Assembly (NCBI GenBank): GCA_031266115.1 | Contig: JAISBQ010000261.1 | Coordinates: 1-9,369, forward strand | Source: Bifidobacteriaceae bacterium | Lineage (GTDB): Bacteria > Actinomycetota > Actinomycetes > Actinomycetales > WQXJ01 | DNA length: 9,369 bases | Reading direction: 5' to 3' | In this document: positions 7,094 to 9,369 of the stretch, in pieces | Layout: each line of letters opens with the position of its first letter | Position numbering within the stretch: position 1 is the first letter of the stretch | Translations under genes and position numbers: made by a program | Notes under the pieces: generated by a model | The model's database searches: none | What the model saw: the letters and a program-made list of their open reading frames with translations, nothing else | What the model was told of the DNA's origin: nothing

Positions 7094-7197
7094 CCTACCA
7101 CGGTGAGGCCGTCCGGGCGGAAACTGTCTACGACTTGAGCGCCTCGATGGCCAAGAAAGGGCTGTTGACCAGGTCATATGAGGTTGATTTCCGGTAA
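7066..7197 (+). CDS. Possible small protein, 43 residues, unknown
   Basis: The ATG at 7066 has GAGGGGG about ten bases upstream, and the frame ends at TAA 7195-7197. The product starts MLSANEFDSTYHGEAV and ends LLTRSYEVDFR, with a balanced, soluble composition unlike the Arg/Pro-rich shadow frames nearby. Its bases are less GC-rich than the surroundings. It may be a small gene or the C-terminal remnant of a transferred gene; the frame is open further upstream to 6631, but there it is antisense to the large secreted-protein gene. It overlaps the candidate operon promoter on the other strand. I do not recognise a family. Confidence 0.3.
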   Translation: MLSANEFDSTYHGEAVRAETVYDLSASMAKKGLLTRSYEVDFR

Positions 7198-7214
7198 TGC
7201 CCAATTGAGCATTA
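7195..7214. repeat. Hairpin at the end of the small open frame
   Basis: TAATGC (7195-7200) and GCATTA (7209-7214) form a perfect six-base stem with an eight-base loop, and the stem includes the TAA stop codon of the 43-codon frame. It is weak and has no T-run, so a terminator role is uncertain. Confidence 0.35.
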
Positions 7215-7807
7215 GTACCTAGCCCGCGAGTCGAGAGCACCAGCCTCGACGCACACCGGGAACCGATACCGATCCGATTGGGTCGTTGCCGGGAAAGGTT
7301 CCAGGGGAAAGCCGCGCCCACGCATCCCGTCGGGGCCGCGTGCCCGGCGGCCGACCTGGGGCGGCGGCATCGTCCAAGTGACGCCTGTCCGCGCCCGGCC
7401 CTGTCCCGAAACCATCGCCGCGCCCATCCGAGCCGGGTTCCAGCGGCGTCCGGAAACCGACGCCCGATGCCGCTTGGTCGGTTCGCCGCATTTGCGCAGG
7501 TAGACGAGTCGGCGGCAGCGCGCCACTTGGATCAAGGCAGCGCAGACATCACCGGACGGCTGCTGAACCCACCTGTGAGAAAGGCGCCCGTCTCGCGGGC
7601 CGCTTGTGGCTACCCTCCCAGCGAGTGGGAGCCATGCGGCCAGCGGAGGAGGACGAGCACGTCAAGTCACTGCTCGCCGATCACGGCGGCTACATCTTCC
7701 ACCTGCCCGCGCCACCGGCCTGACGATGGTTTACCGAGCAACCGGCGGAAGCCCAAGTCCGCTGGGGTGAGCCCGCGCTCCCAGGTAGGTCTCATCGGTT
7801 GAGGTTC

Positions 7808-7840
7808 CCGCTCCTGTCGCGGACAAAGCGAAAGGAGCGG
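7808..7840. repeat. Long imperfect hairpin downstream of the toxin gene
   Basis: CCGCTCCT (7808-7815) pairs with AGGAGCGG (7833-7840). After one G-A mismatch, TCGC (7817-7820) pairs with GCGA (7828-7831) around the loop GGACAAA. It lies about 90 bases beyond the toxin stop on the minus strand. It has no U-tract; a terminator or mRNA-end role for the toxin-antitoxin transcript is possible. Confidence 0.45.
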
Positions 7841-7870
7841 CGGCCCAGCCTGGCCCGCAGGTTACGCTGG

Positions 7871-7891
7871 TGCCCCTGCCGGCCTGGGGCA
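7871..7891 (-). terminator. Hairpin just after the toxin pseudogene
   Basis: TGCCCC (7871-7876) and GGGGCA (7886-7891) form a perfect six-base stem with a nine-base loop, 36 bases after the restored toxin stop on the minus strand. There is no U-tract, so it is a weak candidate terminator. Confidence 0.3.
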
Positions 7892-7926
7892 GATGGTCGC
7901 TCCTGCCCGCTGTGCACGGAGACGAG

Positions 7927-8246
7927 TCATGTGTAAGGCAACCGACGTTTGATGGCCTCGGGATCTTGCCGCTGGTGGGTGATCCGGAGGACTACTGCTG
8001 CGTCAGCCTCGTCCTTGTACACGTACCAGACGTTGTACGGAAAGCGATTCAATGGTGCGAGTCGGGTGCGAGTCGGACGTTTCGGTGGACTTCGGCGAAA
8101 ATCTGGGGGAACCTGGCGAGCCGCTTGCGGAGCGCGTCAAACTCGTCCACCAATTGACTGGCGAGATTCGGGGCGACCGCGAGGTACCATCCGAGCGCTT
8201 CTTCGACGTCTTGGTGGGCGCGGGTGCGGACGATTACCGCTGTCAT
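7927..8246 (-). pseudogene. ParE/RelE-family toxin, frameshifted by an 11-base duplication
   Basis: The ATG at 8246 overlaps the antitoxin stop (ATGA). The first 60 codons read as a ParE/RelE toxin: an early beta strand, an alpha-helical EEALGWYL region, FDALRKRLARFPQIF and VHRNVRLAP. The frame then ends at TGA 8049-8051. A perfect tandem copy of 11 bases (8054-8064 and 8065-8075) causes this. Leaving out one copy continues the protein as LNRFPYNVWYVY, then VVLRITHQRQDPEAIKRR, to a TGA at 7927-7929, giving 102 residues, the usual length. The RFPY-x-V-x-Y and H-x-R-x-P blocks are hallmarks of the family (ribosome-dependent mRNase in RelE, gyrase poison in ParE). As written only a 65-residue truncated product is made, lacking the C-terminal strands, so the toxin is presumably inactive in this sequence. 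A sequencing or assembly error, or slippage-driven switching, cannot be excluded. Confidence 0.87.
8054..8075. repeat. Perfect 11-base tandem duplication inside the toxin gene
   Basis: GGTGCGAGTCG occurs twice without a gap (8054-8064, 8065-8075). Eleven is not a multiple of three, and loss of one copy exactly restores the toxin frame, which shows that the extra copy is the newer state. Confidence 0.92.
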
Positions 8247-8473
8247 GCCCGAAGGCTGCGCAACCGTGCGATGGAGACAGCCGCCGGAAGGCCATCGTCC
8301 GGATGGGCCTCCAGGTCGGCCAACGCTTCGTCCAGCATCTCTCGGTCACTCGCGCTGACTGGCAGGCGAGCGTGGTCCAGGGACTCCCACACGGCACCGA
8401 TGAACTCGACCTGTTCTTCCTGGCTGAGGGCAGTGACCTGTTCCAACAACCTCGAATTGACCACGAGTCCCAT
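8243..8473 (-). CDS. Antitoxin, putative addiction-module component family
   Basis: The 76-residue product fits the small antitoxins usually found before ParE/RelE toxins (Unstab_antitox, addiction module protein). The family core is seen as LSQEEQVEFIGAVWESLD at about 17-34, followed by a second helix (DREMLDEALADLEAHPDDG, about 43-61) with the conserved acidic-Pro turn, and a short Arg-rich end. It would bind and neutralise the toxin and, with it, repress the pair. It ends in an ATGA overlap with the toxin start, the normal coupled order. The ATG at 8473 has no ribosome site. A GTG at 8464 lies seven bases after a possible -10 box TAACAT, so a leaderless start at that GTG is a real alternative. 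The reading frame is intact although its toxin is broken. Confidence 0.87.
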   Translation of the reverse strand: MGLVVNSRLLEQVTALSQEEQVEFIGAVWESLDHARLPVSASDREMLDEALADLEAHPDDGLPAAVSIARLRSLRA

Positions 8474-8980
8474 GTTACAGTCGTGGCTGCGGTCTCACTC
8501 GGCGTGCCGCGCCCGGCCCATTCGAGGCGCCCCGTGCGCTCCAGAGATGTCTGCGCCCCTCAATCCCCGACGGCGATCCGGCAACGGGGTTTGGGCGGTG
8601 CTCGGCACTGGTGTTCGATGACGCCGGACACATCGGACGACACGCCAACGGCCCCGACTGCCACGCCGACTTGCTGGCGTTCGCAGGCCATATGGATTCC
8701 GACCTGGCCGTCTGGATCGACCGGCACGGCGCGCTGTCTCGGCCATCCTCCGGGCGAAGCCCTAGCGAGACCACAGTGCCCTGTGCGTTTCGCCGGGCCG
8801 AAGCGCGCGGGGCAGGTCGAGACGCACGCACAAGGCCGGGAACGCTGGACGTTCGAGGTTGATCGCCATGGCGGACGCCGATTGCGCGGCATCGTGCGTG
8901 TCGAACGCGGATAGGCAGACTTCTCGGTGCCGGATTCCGCGCCCAGGCGCGGCGTCGCGCGGGTCGGCTTGACCGTGCGA

Positions 8981-9009
8981 CCAGAACGGGGGCCTGTCCC
9001 GCGTTCTGG
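8981..9009. repeat. Palindromic repeat, copy 1
   Basis: The 29-base element runs from CCAGAAC to GTTCTGG and is a near-perfect palindrome around its centre (two mismatched pairs in the 23-base core). Its core, GAACGGGGG-C-CTGTCCCGCGTT, returns 65 bases downstream with one base changed. It may be a REP-like element or a protein-binding site. Confidence 0.6.
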
Positions 9010-9031
9010 TGGACAGAGAGGGGGTCGGGTG

Positions 9032-9056
9032 CCCCGTTCCGACCGTCGGAACGGGG
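9032..9056. repeat. Perfect inverted repeat, 11-base arms, 3-base loop
   Basis: CCCCGTTCCGA (9032-9042) and TCGGAACGGGG (9046-9056) are exact complements around CCG. The right arm overlaps palindrome copy 2, so two alternative foldings are possible in this segment. Confidence 0.65.
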
Positions 9057-9071
9057 GACTGTCCCGCGTTT
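9049..9071. repeat. Palindromic repeat, copy 2
   Basis: GAACGGGGGAC-T-GTCCCGCGTTT is the second copy of the 23-base palindromic core at 8984-9006, in the same orientation, followed again by a G-rich CGGCGGGG. The centre GGGACTGTCCC is a clean dyad. Confidence 0.6.
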
Positions 9072-9138
9072 CGGCGGGGCATGGGAGACGGGTACGGAGA
9101 ACGCTGAGAACCCGGGTCGAAAAGGGCCGTAAAACGTC

Positions 9139-9182
9139 GAACACCCATTGTGCGGAAGGGTGTTCCACGATATACTGGAACT
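9139..9182 (+). promoter_or_regulatory. Promoter with operator-like dyad, leaderless start
   Basis: TTGTGC (9148-9153) and TATACT (9171-9176) are 17 bases apart and look like a good -35/-10 pair. The predicted transcription start, seven bases after the -10 box, falls on the ATG at 9183, so the mRNA would be leaderless. Perfect arms GAACACCC (9139-9146) and GGGTGTTC (9158-9165) frame the -35 box, as expected of a repressor or autoregulator site. Confidence 0.6.
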
Positions 9183-9369
9183 ATGACATCGACGCCGACT
9201 TCGGAGCCCTTTGAGGGGCCGGGTCGGCGCTCCCCGGACGAGCCTGCTGAGGCCGTTTTCTGGGCGGTGCCGGGGGTCGATCCGCCCAGGGGCGCTACCC
9301 CGGCGAGGACGCCGGGGTCTGCGGGGGTGGACGGGTACCGGCCCGTCTCCGGCCCGCGGGTGGAGGCGG
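9183..9369 (+). CDS. Unknown protein, N-terminal part (runs off right edge)
   Basis: The ATG at 9183 sits at the predicted start of transcription of the promoter just upstream, so translation is probably leaderless; no ribosome site is needed or seen. The frame stays open to the window end (62 codons) with high GC in third positions. The visible part is rich in Pro, Gly, Arg and acidic residues (MTSTPTSEPFEGPGRR, then PAEAVFWAVPGVDPP) and probably a flexible N-terminal region of a larger protein. A perfect nine-base hairpin with an AGGA loop lies inside the coding region (9297-9318). No domain can be recognised from this part. It is the only well-supported plus-strand gene. Confidence 0.6.
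   Translation, partial: MTSTPTSEPFEGPGRRSPDEPAEAVFWAVPGVDPPRGATPARTPGSAGVDGYRPVSGPRVEA

Larger units (their letters stand above)
7198..7926. other. Gene-poor stretch, possibly decayed
   Basis: No frame here has a start, length, composition and ribosome site that together support a gene. The longest open frame (plus, 7278-7802) reads as an Arg/Pro/Ser-rich shadow. Short pieces have somewhat more coding-like codons, such as plus-strand codons through about 7367-7503 and a 42-codon minus frame at 7667-7795, but none matches a family I know. Several hairpins lie near the end that faces the toxin-antitoxin pair. It may be the remains of mobile or accessory DNA. Confidence 0.45.
8474..9138. other. 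Gene-poor stretch with palindromes and a possible gene relic
   Basis: No complete gene is supported. On the plus strand about 8611-8745 has coding-like third-position GC and a plausible acidic, non-repetitive product (GHIGRHANGPDCHADLL is part of it). It lacks a ribosome site and turns into an Arg-rich shadow downstream, while another plus frame ending at TAG 8912-8914 reads WTFEVDRHGGRRLRGIV. This could be one old gene split by frameshifts, but I recognise no family. The right part (8981-9071) carries paired palindromes, listed separately. Confidence 0.4.

Noticed and set aside
7949..8914. Plus-strand open frame of 321 codons
   Set aside because: Runs antisense through both the toxin and antitoxin genes, which have clear family motifs.
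8981..9071. CRISPR array
   Set aside because: Only two repeat copies, palindromic and with unlike surroundings; no regular spacers and no cas genes.
8560..9168. Minus-strand open frame of 202 codons
   Set aside because: Arg/Pro/Ser-rich, crosses the palindromic repeats, and has no ribosome site or recognisable domain.

Overview
The window is GC-rich DNA with leaderless-type and GGAGG-type starts, ATGA/GTGA gene overlaps and strongly GC-biased third codon positions, which suggests an actinobacterium. Species or family cannot be set from the sequence alone. All clear genes but the last lie on the minus strand.

Positions 1-6905 (minus strand, read right to left) hold one coherent export locus. 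It begins with a large secreted modular protein (4380-6905). Two membrane-anchored or secreted proteins follow, coupled through 4-base GTGA overlaps (3343-4383 and 2486-3346). After a 150-base gap comes another secreted protein (1262-2335), then a hairpin-rich gap, a SipW-type signal peptidase (194-1090) and, overlapping it by ATGA, a further secreted protein cut off by the left edge (1-197). Three of the proteins carry the alternate signal ending ALWYD or ALWHD that is known for SipW-processed exported proteins (the TasA/CalY-like families, such as the actinobacterial RER_14450 family). The inference is a self-contained surface-fibre or matrix system in which SipW matures its neighbours. No sortase or LPXTG motif is visible.

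Positions 6906-7926 hold a candidate divergent promoter region, one possible 43-codon gene on the plus strand, and about 700 bases without a convincing gene but with several hairpins.

Positions 7927-8473 (minus) are a type II toxin-antitoxin pair. The antitoxin is intact and of the addiction-module-component family. The ParE/RelE-type toxin is broken by a perfect 11-base tandem duplication; removing one copy restores a complete 102-residue toxin.

Positions 8474-9138 are gene-poor, with paired palindromic repeats. A promoter with a dyad across its -35 box (9139-9176) then leads to a leaderless plus-strand gene (9183 to the right edge), of unknown product.
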